Part shown: positions 9,098-18,860 of the stretch, piece after piece
Layout of the letters: each line of letters begins with the position of its first letter
Numbering within the stretch: the stretch's first letter is position 1
Origin: Zygnema cylindricum
Taxonomy: Eukaryota; Streptophyta; Zygnematophyceae; Zygnematales; Zygnemataceae
DNA: 42,747 nucleotides
Assembly (NCBI GenBank): GCA_037447655.1
Contig: JBBHKE010001539.1
Coordinates: 356,340 to 399,086 of the forward strand
Direction of reading: 5' to 3'
The notes under the pieces: model-generated
Told to the model about the DNA's origin: nothing
What the model saw: the letters and a program-made list of their open reading frames with translations, nothing else
The model's database searches: none
Translations under genes and position numbers: made by a program

Positions 9098-9110
9098 CTC
9101 CCCTTATTTT
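9098..9110 (-). promoter_or_regulatory. Polypurine tract
   Basis: In element orientation AAAATAAGGGGAG lies directly against the first base of the 3' LTR, the expected position and composition for the plus-strand DNA primer of a retroelement. Confidence 0.8.
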
Positions 9111-9136
9111 CTAGTCTACTTTCTTTTCAACTCCCA

Positions 9137-10114
9137 CTAAACACATTTTTTTTTTCTTTTCTTTTTCTTCTTTCTTTTCTCTTCATAAAACTTTAAGTGA
9201 ATACAATCGTATTTAAACAAGTGCATTAGATGAACCGAAATAATAATTACATCACACATTTTATTTTGCATGCAATTTTTCAAAAATCCGAGAAAATACT
9301 TTATCCACCTCATTTCTTTTCCATCCACACTAAATCCAATTTCCCTCTTGCAATTCAAACAGCCAGCCCCATCTCCAATCTGCAACACACACCCAGATGC
9401 TAACCCTCTTACAAGCACACCTTCATAAATGCCATCACTCCCATTAGTGATGTCAAACCCATTACCCCCTAAATTTTCCCAAAAAACAAGTGTCCCCACT
9501 AAGTTCCTCATAAGATCTACGTCTTCCGTACTCATATTTTTATCCATGATACTTACCCCATTTTCTGAACTTTCCTCACTCTCTCCCATGGAATTCTTTC
9601 CGCAATCACTTTCTATTTTTATTCCTAATAAATATTTCTCCTCCCCTAAACCTTTCATTAAATATTCCTCTTCTCCCCTATCTTTTAAAACCCCCTCTAG
9701 ATTTACTTCTCCCCTTTCATCGGAATCCTTTAAAGTCTCCCTTTCCGACCAGTTTTTTGTTTCCAAAATATCTATAAAATTATCCTCATTATTTTTATTT
9801 TTCCCTTTTTCAATTATAAATTCTAGATGTGACTTTTTATACTCGTTGACATCCATTTCATGTCTAACTCCTTTAAGTACCTCCCTTCCTTTTACTTCCC
9901 TTATACCTCCAAAATCACACTGTTGCTTTCGTGGAATTTCTGTGTACTTTTCTCTCTTCTCCATTCTACCGATGTGGAGAAGCTCTAAGATTTCTTTATC
10001 GTCTTTTTTGCTCTTCCCTTTCATCCTCCTCATCCACATTCCAACTTCTAAGTTCTTCCAAACAAGGGCACTCCTCCATATAATGACCTGGTTCCCTACA
10101 AAAGAAGCAAACAC
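9137..10114 (-). pseudogene. Charged C-terminal frame of the retroelement (325 codons)
   Basis: Open frame downstream of, and overlapping by about 120 bases, the zinc-knuckle frame but in a different register. Rich in Glu, Lys, Asp and Gly, with no protease, integrase or RT motif. Its first ~40 codons read the zinc-knuckle DNA out of frame, so translation would have to enter by frameshift after the knuckle, or an indel separates the two. It occupies the place where pol should be, so it is either a Gag extension or captured host sequence. Function unknown. Confidence 0.45.
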
Positions 10115-11052
10115 CCTTTTTCAAAGCTCCATTTTCTTTTCCTCTCCCTCTCTTTCCACCAAAGTTCTGATAAGGTTTACCTTGGTCTTTCTTCTTCTCA
10201 CCACTCTTCCGCTCTTTACCGGCGTTCCTCTCATCACGCTTGCGCAAATCACCACCAGCTGTAAATGCAATCACTCTGTCACTTCCCCTACGAAGCTCCA
10301 AAGTGCTTTCCCTCACAAGAATTATCCCCATGGTAAAGCTTTAAGTCCATGAGGAGCCACCCATTGCCTTCATACCATAAATGATGTTTTCGTACTCATC
10401 TGGGAGTTTCATGAGTAGTGTATTAATCTTTCTCTCCTCGGATTCTACATATCCCGCACTAACAAGCTCAACATATAAGGCAGCAATATCATTACAAAAC
10501 TCTATCATGTTACCGCCTTTAAAAACATAGGCCTTTATTTCGTGTTTTACTAACTGCTGCCTCTGAATAGTCTCACTCTTATAAATCTGACTTAGTGTTT
10601 CCCAAATTTCCGAAGACTTGGTTAGACTTAAAAGAGTGATAGCTATGGACTTAGAAACATATCTAAGTATGAGATGTTTTGCTATAGTGTTTTTATACTC
10701 CCTAGTTTTTCTATCATTTTCTTCAGTTTTACTTATAACCCCTCTAATTGGAGCTGTGGCGGAAAGCATAGCTCCCTTCACCATAAGTGTCCCTTTATCT
10801 TTCTACCGTTTTTTTCCCTTTCATGGCAATGATTTTCCTTTCACCTTGCGTTACATCTGAACTCCAGTTAGTTTTATGGGAAGCCCCAGATGATTCTCCA
10901 TAATGAGTTCCACCAAAGCCGGGTGGCGGGCACCTCACTTGCCTTGAAACAATTCCCCACAAATGCTTTTCGAAAAGCAATCCCTCCATCGTCAACTCCC
11001 AATAAGTGAAGTCTGTTCCATCGCACATAGGCACCTTAGATGGTGGGCCCAT
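9996..11052 (-). pseudogene. gag: Copia-type Gag, broken by frameshift and stop
   Basis: Three pieces of one Gag in order. 11052-10795: N-terminal domain with the copia-typical DGTDFTYW...LW.IV pattern. 10784-10341: UBN2-type Gag domain (LLSLTKSSEIWETL, then a LLMKLPDEY segment near the end). 10331-9996: CX2CX4HX4C zinc knuckle, CFFCREPGHYMEEC, at 10109-10068. A register change near 10790 separates pieces 1 and 2, and an in-frame TAA at about 10340 separates 2 and 3. Gag would package the RNA into virus-like particles. The first ATG lies inside the primer-binding site. Confidence 0.88.
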
Positions 11053-11056
11053 AACC
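11045..11056 (-). promoter_or_regulatory. Primer-binding site, half-tRNA initiator-Met type
   Basis: Directly after the 5' LTR end (TTTCA) the element reads GGTTATGGGCCC. This matches the primer-binding site known for Drosophila copia, which pairs with the anticodon-arm region of a cleaved initiator methionine tRNA rather than the tRNA 3' end. Family knowledge is recalled, not searched. Confidence 0.75.
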
Positions 11057-12151
11057 TGAAATTTTATAGGCTCCATTGCCCACAGATTTCGGAGATCCAA
11101 AATAAGCTAATCTAGATAGTGCCGACTCCAAGTTGATATAAACCCAAATGAATGATGCCTTAACAATCAAAACCCCAATACACCTTCACCCCAGTGAAGA
11201 GAAGACCTTCTGTGTGCTCAGTTCCACCACAGAATGCAAAGCTTAAATATATGTTTGGACAATATTCCCCACTTTGACTTTCCCACTATATAAGTGCCAC
11301 CCTGGCACGCAAAGACTCTGAATGACTACACCCCTGTGTAGCTTAGACACCCCTGAGTCAGCAGCAAAAAGAATCACTGAATTTGCTCACCTAAGCATTA
11401 AGTTATGGCTGGTCCAAGATGATCTTTTTAGTTACAAGCTCTTTTAGAGAGAGGTACCTAAATATCACTAAGTCTTGGTTTGCCTACTCACGACTACCTA
11501 CTACTAAACCCTAGTCCAATAGGAACACTATATAGTACAAGAAGGTACGATGGGCGATGTACTTATTTTACGGCCATTGTAAGACATGGTCTACAAGGTG
11601 ACATTTGCCAAATCGGGAGCCATGGTTCCTCCTCCCATCTTCTCCGATATCAAATAATATGGCCCAACGTGGCACCGCGTGAGGCTATCCCCAAAGGCCG
11701 CCGAAATATTATTGTGGGTGGCGGCTGTAATGGTGGCCGTCTAATCAGTTGTATTTATACGGCTTCAATTCGCTTCTATGCATGAATTGATTAATGCGCG
11801 TTTTTGTTAGTCTGTTGCGAATTAGTCCTTTAGATTAATAAATATATATGCGTGAAACATATCATTATATCGTTTCGTTAGTGCCATAATGGATAAGGCG
11901 TATGTCTTCATAGTTGTCTGCAGACCTTGGTTCAAATCCGGTCAGATGCACTATTTTACTAAAACTAGTAAAATACCTTCTAATTCATTCTGCCTTTTTC
12001 TAAATGACGTAGCAACCATGGCCTGCCTTTGGTCCTCTCTTTCTCTCTCTTTACATTCTAACTAAAATATAGAATTGAACTATTAATTACCTTTTTCCAA
12101 CACTCTATTTATTTTTCCAATACAGACCTAGAAAATACATAAATTTCAACA
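11057..12151 (-). repeat. 5' LTR of the copia-like element
   Basis: Begins TGTTGAAATTT and ends TTTCA in element orientation, keeping TG...CA. Contains the second copy of the tRNA-like promoter at 11878-11955 (box B GGTTCAAATCC at 11929-11939). Better preserved at its outer end than the 3' LTR. Confidence 0.93.
11878..11955 (+). promoter_or_regulatory. tRNA-like pol III promoter in the 5' LTR
   Basis: Counterpart of 8821-8903: box-A-like TAGTGCCATAATGG at 11879-11892, AAGGCG, then box B GGTTCAAATCC, followed by a TTTT run. This copy keeps the D-stem pairing (TGCC/GGCG) better than the left one. Confidence 0.6.
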
Positions 12152-12155
12152 ATTC

Positions 12156-12441
12156 CATAGTTCAAAAGTAGGCGTTTCTATGGTAGGCCTTTGGTCGATG
12201 CCTTTATCGTAAGTTGTGTTATGTGCTTTTCATGTGATCTTCTTAGATCGCTACTTTGATCAGCGACCGTCCGATCGTTTTAATCTGACGGTGTAAATAA
12301 AAATTCTTGGTCTGATTGTTTTAATTGGTCCAATTTTTGGTCTGAATGTTTTAATTGGTCCGAACAGGTCCGAATACAATATGGGTCTTAAGGGCATATT
12401 GTATATTGTATGGGCCTACTTTCACCTACTTTTGAACTATG
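12156..12441. mobile_element. MITE with CATAGTTCAAAAGTAGG ends, short form
   Basis: Perfect inverted ends CATAGTTCAAAAGTAGG, 286 bases apart, starting five bases after the LTR. The interior is AT-rich with GGTCCGAA motifs. A longer relative is at 23581-24218, which shows an 8-bp duplication, so hAT-like is likely. No clear duplication is visible at this copy. Confidence 0.85.
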
Positions 12442-13112
12442 ATTTCCTAGTTGTTCAATACGCGGGTTTTTTCCATTTTTTCCAGTTTCTTCATATCGTT
12501 CGTGACTTTTGAAAAATACGCAAAAAAACGTCTACTGTAAACTAAAACTGACATGTTACGGAAACTAATAAACAAAACACTGTAACTGTTAGTTTTTTTT
12601 ACGGAAAATGTACGGTAGTTTAAAAATAAAATTTGATGCACGTGCGTACTTTTTGTTTAGTTAACCGAACAGAATGTACATGGATTGTACGGGAAAATAA
12701 TGTGACGTCTACAAATATTTCCAAAAAGAGACGTTGCGGCGTCACACTATTTGAGCGTCGTGAGTTCAAATTTTGTACGGCCGTCTTCTTCAAATTTCGA
12801 AAAGAAGCCGCCATTATTACTTGGACAGCTGAACGCGGAAAATCACAGAAGACGCCATTACTGACGCCACGGCAGTAGTTAGTAAACTGTTGTTGAAGCC
12901 GTTGATGAAGAAGTCACAAAGAAGCGTAAAAACTACGGTACATGTTCAATTCATTTTTTAAAAAATGTACGGATTCGTACCGACAAAAAATCATTAACGT
13001 TTTTTTCAAATGGACCTCTCCAGTTTTCTACGTATTGTACGCTCGTTCGAAACGTGCGTAAAATACGTTTTGAACAACTATTTATTCCTTTACTCTAATA
13101 GCGATTGGCGGT
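12442..13112. other. Anonymous stretch ending in a TA-MITE right terminus
   Basis: The end (CTCTAATAGCGATTGGCGGTG to 13112, then TA) is a TA-MITE terminus whose left partner I could not place. Open frames at 12633-12878 (+, 81 aa) and 12620-12814 (-) overlap antiparallel and show no domain; several CGTC/GACG motifs make the stretch partly self-complementary. Confidence 0.35.
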
Positions 13113-13120
13113 GTACAGTA

Positions 13121-13166
13121 CACCTTGAATCGCTATCAGGGTAAACACTAATAACGATTGACGATG
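13121..13166. mobile_element. Minimal 46-bp TA-MITE
   Basis: CACCTTGAATCGCTATCAG and its inverted partner are separated by only a few bases, with TA on both sides (13119-13120, 13167-13168). It consists of little more than the two terminal repeats and abuts another MITE end across TACAGTA. Confidence 0.75.
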
Positions 13167-13168
13167 TA

Positions 13169-14044
13169 ACGTACGGCTATGCCCGACTGTAAAATCTCAG
13201 AATCTTAAAACATGAAAATCGGTATCGTACCGAACCGTTCGATTTGGTCCACATGCCTATACAGTACAGTAAAGCACCTTCCAGTTACACAGATTGGCTA
13301 AATACACGCTCCATGTACTGCGCCACTTACTAACTGCAATGTGATATGTACATGTGGCTTGTAAGTGTGGCGCTGTACCGTAATGGATAAACAATTTATG
13401 GCGATACCGTTATTGTCGGCATCGTAACGAATTCAAGAAGTCTGAATCTTTGTCCGTAGCAAGGGTTGGCAATTCCGAGCCGTCCGCAAAGATACAGTAT
13501 CTTGTCGTATCAGCTGGAAACGTGTCCCACGCTAAGCACGTTACCCACGAAAATCGCGACCCGCCCGTGAGCCACCGACAAGGCGACAACGGCAACACTA
13601 CCAAAAGATTCTGACTTTCTGAGCTTGCAACGTTTTGGCCCCGCAGGGGTGCCGAAGTCGTCCACGTCACCCGTATTATCCGCGCGACCGCTCGTTTACG
13701 GTTTGTTTTTTCGGTTTTTTTATTTTATTAGAAAAACAACACAAAACACAAAACCCTATTTCTCGTACCCGATCCCAAGAGGTGCCGAATGTCGGCGCGA
13801 GGTGCCGCGAGGTGCCGAAGGTCCCACACTTGTATGGGGGCTTGTTCGATACCCATACTGTACAGATGCGCGAAAAGTCGAGAGGAAATTCTATATGTGG
13901 TCAGCCCATACTAAACAAATGTATATCATATGCATACAGTATGGTGTATCGTGCGGCAAAACCTTCGATGCATCTGCAGAAGCGTATAGCCTGGCGGCTA
14001 ATGCGCACCGACACATGCAAAGGGTGGATACAAACCGACAAGTG
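13169..14044. other. GC-richer stretch, no gene resolved
   Basis: Contains antiparallel open frames (13410-13670 minus; 13625-14065 plus) with no recognised domain, plus a segment around 13700-13830 distantly like the repeats at 20590-20720 and 32900-33060. It directly precedes the PstS-like pseudogene, so its 5' part may be hidden here, but I cannot show it. Confidence 0.3.
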
Positions 14045-14046
14045 TA

Positions 14047-14245
14047 CACCGTGAATCGTTATTAGCCTTATGTACGCTATATCGGCACCCCAAAATTTTG
14101 ACATTGATACCTTAAATATAATAAACTATACTATTTAAGCACGTGGAACGAAATCTGCCACGTCTCCGGGCACTAAATTAGAATGATTGATACTAATTTT
14201 TTCTTTACACTAATAATTTCTATACGCTAATAACGATTCAAGGTG
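14047..14245. mobile_element. TA-MITE (199 bp) upstream in the PstS-like locus
   Basis: Termini CACCGTGAATCGTTATTAG and CTAATAACGATTCAAGGTG, flanked by TA (14045-14046 and 14246-14247). Excising the element with one TA joins GC-richer DNA on either side. Confidence 0.85.
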
Positions 14246-14247
14246 TA

Positions 14248-15406
14248 CCGTATTCATTGGGCGCTTATTGTATTCATTGGATTTCGCAACGATTTTGCCA
14301 AGTTGTCCGTTGCGACTTCCGAGCCTTCCTCAGCCGGGCCCGAACGAAGGAATCTTGCCAGATCAGTGCGACAATTCCCACGTCACCACTGCGCCGCCCG
14401 CGGCCGACCGACAATGCAAAACAAGCCCAAAGATGTCAACCTCTCCCCCGCAGCGCTAGACCGCAGCGAAAATGCGCACCTCTGGAAAGGCGCCAGGTGG
14501 CCAACAGCGTCCAGCGGCCGCCATTGTCGGGAATCACATGACGCGAGCAAGCCGGAGGAACCCACAAGCTCAGCGTTCCCTTCACTGTCGCCACGTGTAC
14601 TCTCTCTTCACCGAGAAGACCTCCGGACTGCGTCTGACCACCGACCAGGCTGCCAAAATGTACAGTTCTGGCGCCTCCTGGAGCGAGCTACTGTAGCCGC
14701 AGGGCGGCCTCTCTGGAAACGTCGTGCCGGTCGCACGTGCGGACGGCTCCGGAACCACCGAAGTCATCCGCCGATGGCTCGCGAAGTCTTCTCTCGGGCC
14801 GGCTTCCGCCGAGAGCCCCGCCTGCGGCCCATCTTCCGGGAATGGAAAAGACGGCGTTTCCAACGGAATCGGAGAGTACACCGTGTATCGCTATTAGTGT
14901 TCATTGATTTTCCGCCACTTAAAACGTAATTTCTCCGTACACACTTGTCTGATTTTCAATTTATAACCGCCAATACGAAGCTGAGAAATTTACCTTTCAA
15001 TCGCAGCCGTCAGATCAAAAATCCGACACTTGTGTACAGAGATAAGGTGTTTTACGCGACAAAAAAAACATTAACACTAATAGCGATTCACGGTGTAGCT
15101 TTCCCCCGAAAACGCCGACGCTCTCAGCAACGGGGAGACATTTACGCTGCCCTTCCCTAAACCGTCAGGGCTTTGAACTTGCCATGGAACAATGTCGACC
15201 TCATAGACGTCTCTGGGCCAGTGACTTACCCTATTTGCGCCCTCGCAATCGAGTTCGCCAAGCTGAAGGGCGGGGCAACAGTCAAGAAATTCGTCCTTTA
15301 CACCATGGCTTCCAGCGCGCAGGGATTGGCCGCCACGTTTCTGTTCGATCCTCTTCCCAGCCAGTTCAGCGCCGCCGGTATCACTTGGGCCAACAAGATC
15401 GCTTAG
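14248..15406 (+). pseudogene. PstS-like phosphate-binding protein, broken and split by a MITE
   Basis: Reading frames in order give the C-terminal half of a PstS-type solute-binding fold: LTTDQAAKMYSSGASWSEL (about 14634-14690), a TAG, then the signature VARADGSGTTEV (about 14726-14761), a short stretch to 14876, a TA-MITE at 14879-15095, then continued coding in the same register (15099-15173), a frameshift, and TYPI...VKKFVLYTM...DPLPSQF...WANKIA ending at TAG 15404-15406. In PstS the SGTT segment binds phosphate and the DPLP-like tail packs the C-terminal helix. I could not identify the N-terminal lobe. At least one internal stop, a frameshift and the MITE make it non-functional. It is clearly more GC-rich than its surroundings, hinting at a different origin. 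Confidence 0.6.
14879..15095. mobile_element. TA-MITE (217 bp) inside the PstS-like pseudogene
   Basis: Termini CACCGTGTATCGCTATTAG and CTAATAGCGATTCACGGTG with TA at 14877-14878 and 15096-15097. Codon register is identical on either side once the element and one TA are removed. Relatives with the same interior (TTTCTCCGTACACAC-type motifs) lie at about 22538-22745 and 34797-35027. Confidence 0.85.
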
Positions 15407-16085
15407 AGAGGGAAAGAGCAAGTGAGAGAGAAGAAGAGTTGGGATAAGTGAGGGAAAAGTCTGGAATCACGGGGTTTTTACTTCGTCGGCAGGTTGTTTG
15501 TACATTTTATGAGGCAATTTTTGGGTTTTATTGAATAGTTGGGCTGTAGTGGGTAAACAATTGCAATTTTGGATTTGCTTGGGTGGTTAACACTCGCTAT
15601 TTGCTGTAATCAATAGATTCGGCAGGAAACGAATAAATTTAAGACATGTTTCCAGATCTTGTTACGACTTGCTGATTTTTGCATCAGTTTTGAGTTGCCT
15701 TTCATTTTCTGCTTGGCTTTGGATGATTCTCAAATGTATTATCGGTTTCATTTACATCTAAGATCTTATCATATCTTTGAGTATCTCATTTCTTTCCGGC
15801 GAATAAATAGTATGAATGTGATAATGTAATGGTTGAAATTTCTATAGAAAACCAAAAGGAAGTTTCGGTCTATTCTTTGGAGGTCGGCCAACTGGAAATC
15901 GCTTTTTTTCTGTGTTGGAAAGATCATTTTCCTTTTTCAAATTTAAATATTGCAACTCCCACTTTCCATTTATTTGCAATCCATTATGTCACATTTTTAG
16001 AGAAAGCTTTGACATTTTTTTACCCGAGTTTCACATTTTAAACAGATGGCTTCTACAAGAAAATCTCGAAGGTACCTGAGATTTA
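15407..16085 (+). other. Former 3' UTR region and dispersed repeat
   Basis: Follows the pseudogene stop. The segment 15545-15640 (TTTTGGATTTGCTTGGG, then GGCAGGAAACGAATAAAT) matches, inverted, 17750-17870, so at least part is a dispersed repeat. No gene seen; the open frame at 15829-16041 is not convincing. Confidence 0.4.
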
Positions 16086-16620
16086 TTGTTGAATGCGATT
16101 TTCAATGCATTCTTGTACCAAAAGTATCTCATGCCATCCGAAACCCACATCTCACCTCTCTCCAACATTTCTCACTCTCTGCCATCTCTCTATTGCCACC
16201 TCTTTTCTCTCCTCTTTCATCCTCTCTTCACCCACCTTCACCAACCTCTCTTCGGGCCCTCTTTGAACTCTTATCGCTCCCAACAACAGCTAATACCTTG
16301 CACTTTTACCTTACGTCTCTTTCACAACTTTTCCTTCTCTCTTCAATGCTTACACAGTATTTTCCTTACCTTTCCTACCTTTTTCCACAATAATTTCACA
16401 ATTTCCGATTATTTCACTAACATCTCCATAATTTTTTCTGCACTATTTTCTTTACAGCTTCCAATTCCATTTCCATTTCTAACACAATTCGGCCAACTTT
16501 GCGCCTCACTTTGCAATATAATTTCTTTACAAGTTCCCTGTTTTTTATACCCACAATCGTGTAGACGATTTAATCCAAAATCCTACAGATAACCACTTAC
16601 TATTGTTTTAAATACCCACT
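16086..16620. repeat. Dispersed repeat, inverted copy at 20030-20240
   Basis: C/T-rich DNA; 16400-16620 is similar to the complement of 20030-20240 (shared AACATCTCCAT...CTGCACTATTTTCT). Open frames here are Ser/Phe/Leu-rich composition artefacts, and the apparent protein similarity between the two loci comes from DNA homology. Confidence 0.55.
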
Positions 16621-17169
16621 ACTACTTATTATGGTTCTCCACTGCCAAAGGTGTTCAAAGTTATGGAACAAGTGTAAATTAAATAGTTCGATAGATTTCC
16701 GGTTTATTGCCAAATTCCTTCACAAAAATCTGTACATATCAAATTTGAAGTCCTGTTTCACGAACAAATCATGAATCCTAATTTCGTCCACGACTAGTGG
16801 TTATTACATTAACAGCTACAGTGAAAGGTCGAAGTTCAAATCTTAGCCGGCTCATCACTCCCTTTAACGTGATCGTCCACTCTATCCCACGTTTCTACAA
16901 ATTTTAACAAGGGTTGGTGGTAGCAGGGCTGGTTGTAGCAACCGACTTAGAGATATGTTGGGAAAGTTGCTAGGATTTGTTGGGAAGAAAGAAAGGAAAA
17001 AAGAGAAGAAGGAAAACAAAATAGTGGAGGAGGACTGAGCTCTCGTTCTATTAACGGTGTTGCAAAAGTGAAGAAGGAGGGGAAACGGAAAGGCAAGCCG
17101 GATGAGGTGGAAGAAATATGAGATTGAGAACGTTGACACTTTCAAGATGGCCGGAAAACTGGGTTTGAT

Positions 17170-17660
17170 TAGCACAAACTACGGAATTTGAATTTGGGAA
17201 TAAAATTCAAGTTTCACAATGTCATTTGAGTTTATCTTGCTTCTCGACTGCATTAGTCACGCGGAGGATCTGCACACTAATCACGCGGAGGATCTGCACA
17301 CTAAGCATTGTTTGCTGAAAATAAAGGACAAAACTAAATGTGATTAAACGTTTGTAAATAAATATAACGGAATTGAACGGAATTAAGCAGCGTTGAATGG
17401 AATGAAAAACACAAGCAAAATGGTGATTAGGCACTGTATTTGTTTGCACACAAAAAAATTAGCTCATTGCCTTTCCACACAGGATAAAATTTGGCCATAG
17501 CATTGAGTTAGCGCAGAGTTGAAGTTGCCTAGGTAAAGGTTGTTTATGGGAAGCAACAAGTGTGAACATACTCTTCTACAGAATTGAAGTTACATAGAAT
17601 CTAGAGACGAAGTAAGTGTAAAATAAAAATCAACATAGAATTCGTAGACAAAATAAGGAT
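17170..17660. repeat. Dispersed ~490-bp repeat, direct copy at 19340-19840
   Basis: Shares ordered blocks with 19340-19840 (AAGTTTCANAATGTCATT, AATTAGCTC, GTGTAAAATAAAA) with heavy divergence. Unique to this copy is an exact 24-bp tandem duplication at 17257-17280 and 17281-17304 (unit TCACGCGGAG...CACTAA). No coding. Confidence 0.6.
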
Positions 17661-17940
17661 TTAAGTTTAGTTCTTTAAATAGGATTTAAAATTTGATATG
17701 TATATATTTGGCTACTCAAAACTGATGTAAAACTCAGCAAGCCATCACAAGATATATTCGAAAATTTATTAATTTCCTGCCAAATATATTGAGTACAAGA
17801 AATTGCAGGTATTACCCACCCGAACAAATCCAAAATTACCTTTGGTTACCCACTAAACAAAAACTAAAAACTCTGCTCACTACTTGGTTTTTAAAACACC
17901 TAACACCAATGTACTGTACAGCGACAAAAACAAAGTGAGG
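17661..17940. other. Spacer containing an inverted repeat copy
   Basis: 17750-17870 is the inverted partner of 15545-15640. Otherwise nothing recognised. Confidence 0.45.
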
Positions 17941-18039
17941 CTAAGGACCGACTGCACGGTACTGTTGTTCTACGACCACTGGAGCAGGTGGAGCAGGTGG
18001 AGCAGGTGGAGCGTCAGCAGTAGTAGTGGAAGTAGACAT
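17941..18039 (-). CDS. Short Pro/Ala-rich ORF (32 aa)
   Basis: Minus-strand ATG (18039-18037) to TAG, with a Ser/Thr-rich start and an (APP)n run coded by a GGAGCAGGT trinucleotide-multiple repeat. It is preceded on its sense strand by a long untranslated-looking leader ending TTAGTGAGATT. Similar in size and style to 3801-3953. It may be a retroelement gag start or a simple-repeat accident; no domain. Confidence 0.25.
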   Translation of the reverse strand: MSTSTTTADAPPAPPAPPAPVVVEQQYRAVGP

Positions 18040-18585
18040 AATCTCACTAACAAAAGCTAATCAAGAATCCTATCAAACAGTTGTTTTCTACAGCTCACTA
18101 AATCTAACACAATAAAACAAACTGATTCAAACTATACCACAATATAGAATATCACAAAGAGTGACAACTCCTAAAGTTTCAGCTCAATTGATCCAACATA
18201 AACCAAGATATGCAACTCAGAAGTTTCCCAAAAACAGTCTGCAGGTTACACAATCTGGAAGTCTGGATACATAAAATGTTCTACATCCTACGTCTTATAC
18301 TCTTCACTCAGTTGTCCTACTACATAGTGTTGTACCGCCGATACAGGTGTTCCTAAAAGATACGTCCAAAAAAACTAAACTGCCACTAAGGTCTAAGTGC
18401 TCCTAATCACGCTAAAACTAATCTATCACTGTACAATCAATATTACTGAGAATCATATACAAGTGATTTGTTCAAATACTTGTCGCCTCGCTTAGTGACA
18501 ATTGTCTAGGTACGTCCATCCGGCTGTTGCAAAACATTTGTTAGCGAGTCACTTAATTATTCTCTTATGAATCTCGTCCGTTGAC
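18040..18585. other. Leader-like non-coding stretch
   Basis: On the minus strand this is the sequence upstream of the Pro/Ala-rich frame. AT-rich, no recognised gene or element. Confidence 0.35.
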
Positions 18586-18599
18586 TTGATTCATATCAA

Positions 18600-18860
18600 C
18601 CGTAGCAGCGCAGTCCAATTCCTGATCACATTCAAATATCTGCAGCTTCGTAGCAGCTACGCTGTCCCATACCAAAAACATCTGCATCTGCGTTTGTCTT
18701 GTTGTGTAGCAACTGCGTTGTCCTGTATCAAAATAGCAGCAGTTGCGTTTTTCCCGTTGCGTCGCAGGCTGCGTTTGTCAGTACAGAGCATATCAAAAAT
18801 TACCGCAACTGGGCTTGTTCCGTCTGCGTCGCAGCTGCGTTGTTCTAATGCTGGTGTCGG
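18600..18860. repeat. Degenerate tandem repeat built on CAGCTGCGTTGTNC
   Basis: At least five spaced copies of GCAGCTGCGTTTGTC-like motifs alternate with CATATCAAAA/GTATCAAAA blocks, spacing roughly 50-60 bases. Overlapping frames on both strands follow from the repeat. Confidence 0.6.

Larger units (their letters stand above)
8003..12151 (-). mobile_element. Gag-only Ty1/copia-like LTR retrotransposon
   Basis: Two direct repeats of about 1.09 kb (8003-9097 and 11057-12151, roughly 95% alike by eye) enclose about 2 kb. In minus orientation the order is 5' LTR, primer-binding site, gag, charged frame, polypurine tract, 3' LTR. There is no protease, integrase, reverse transcriptase or RNase H, so it is non-autonomous and would need enzymes in trans. 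Gag is broken by a frameshift and an in-frame stop. I could not find matching 5-bp target duplications: outer flanks read GTAAG (left) and ATTCC (right), suggesting mutation or recombination after insertion. Confidence 0.93.

Noticed and set aside
9429-10352. 307-codon plus-strand frame inside the retroelement
   Set aside because: Antisense to Gag and the charged frame, which carry the recognisable zinc knuckle and LTR context.
16086-16592. Frame similar to one at 20029-20232 (minus)
   Set aside because: Similarity tracks a dispersed DNA repeat, frames are low-complexity, and neither has start or splice context.
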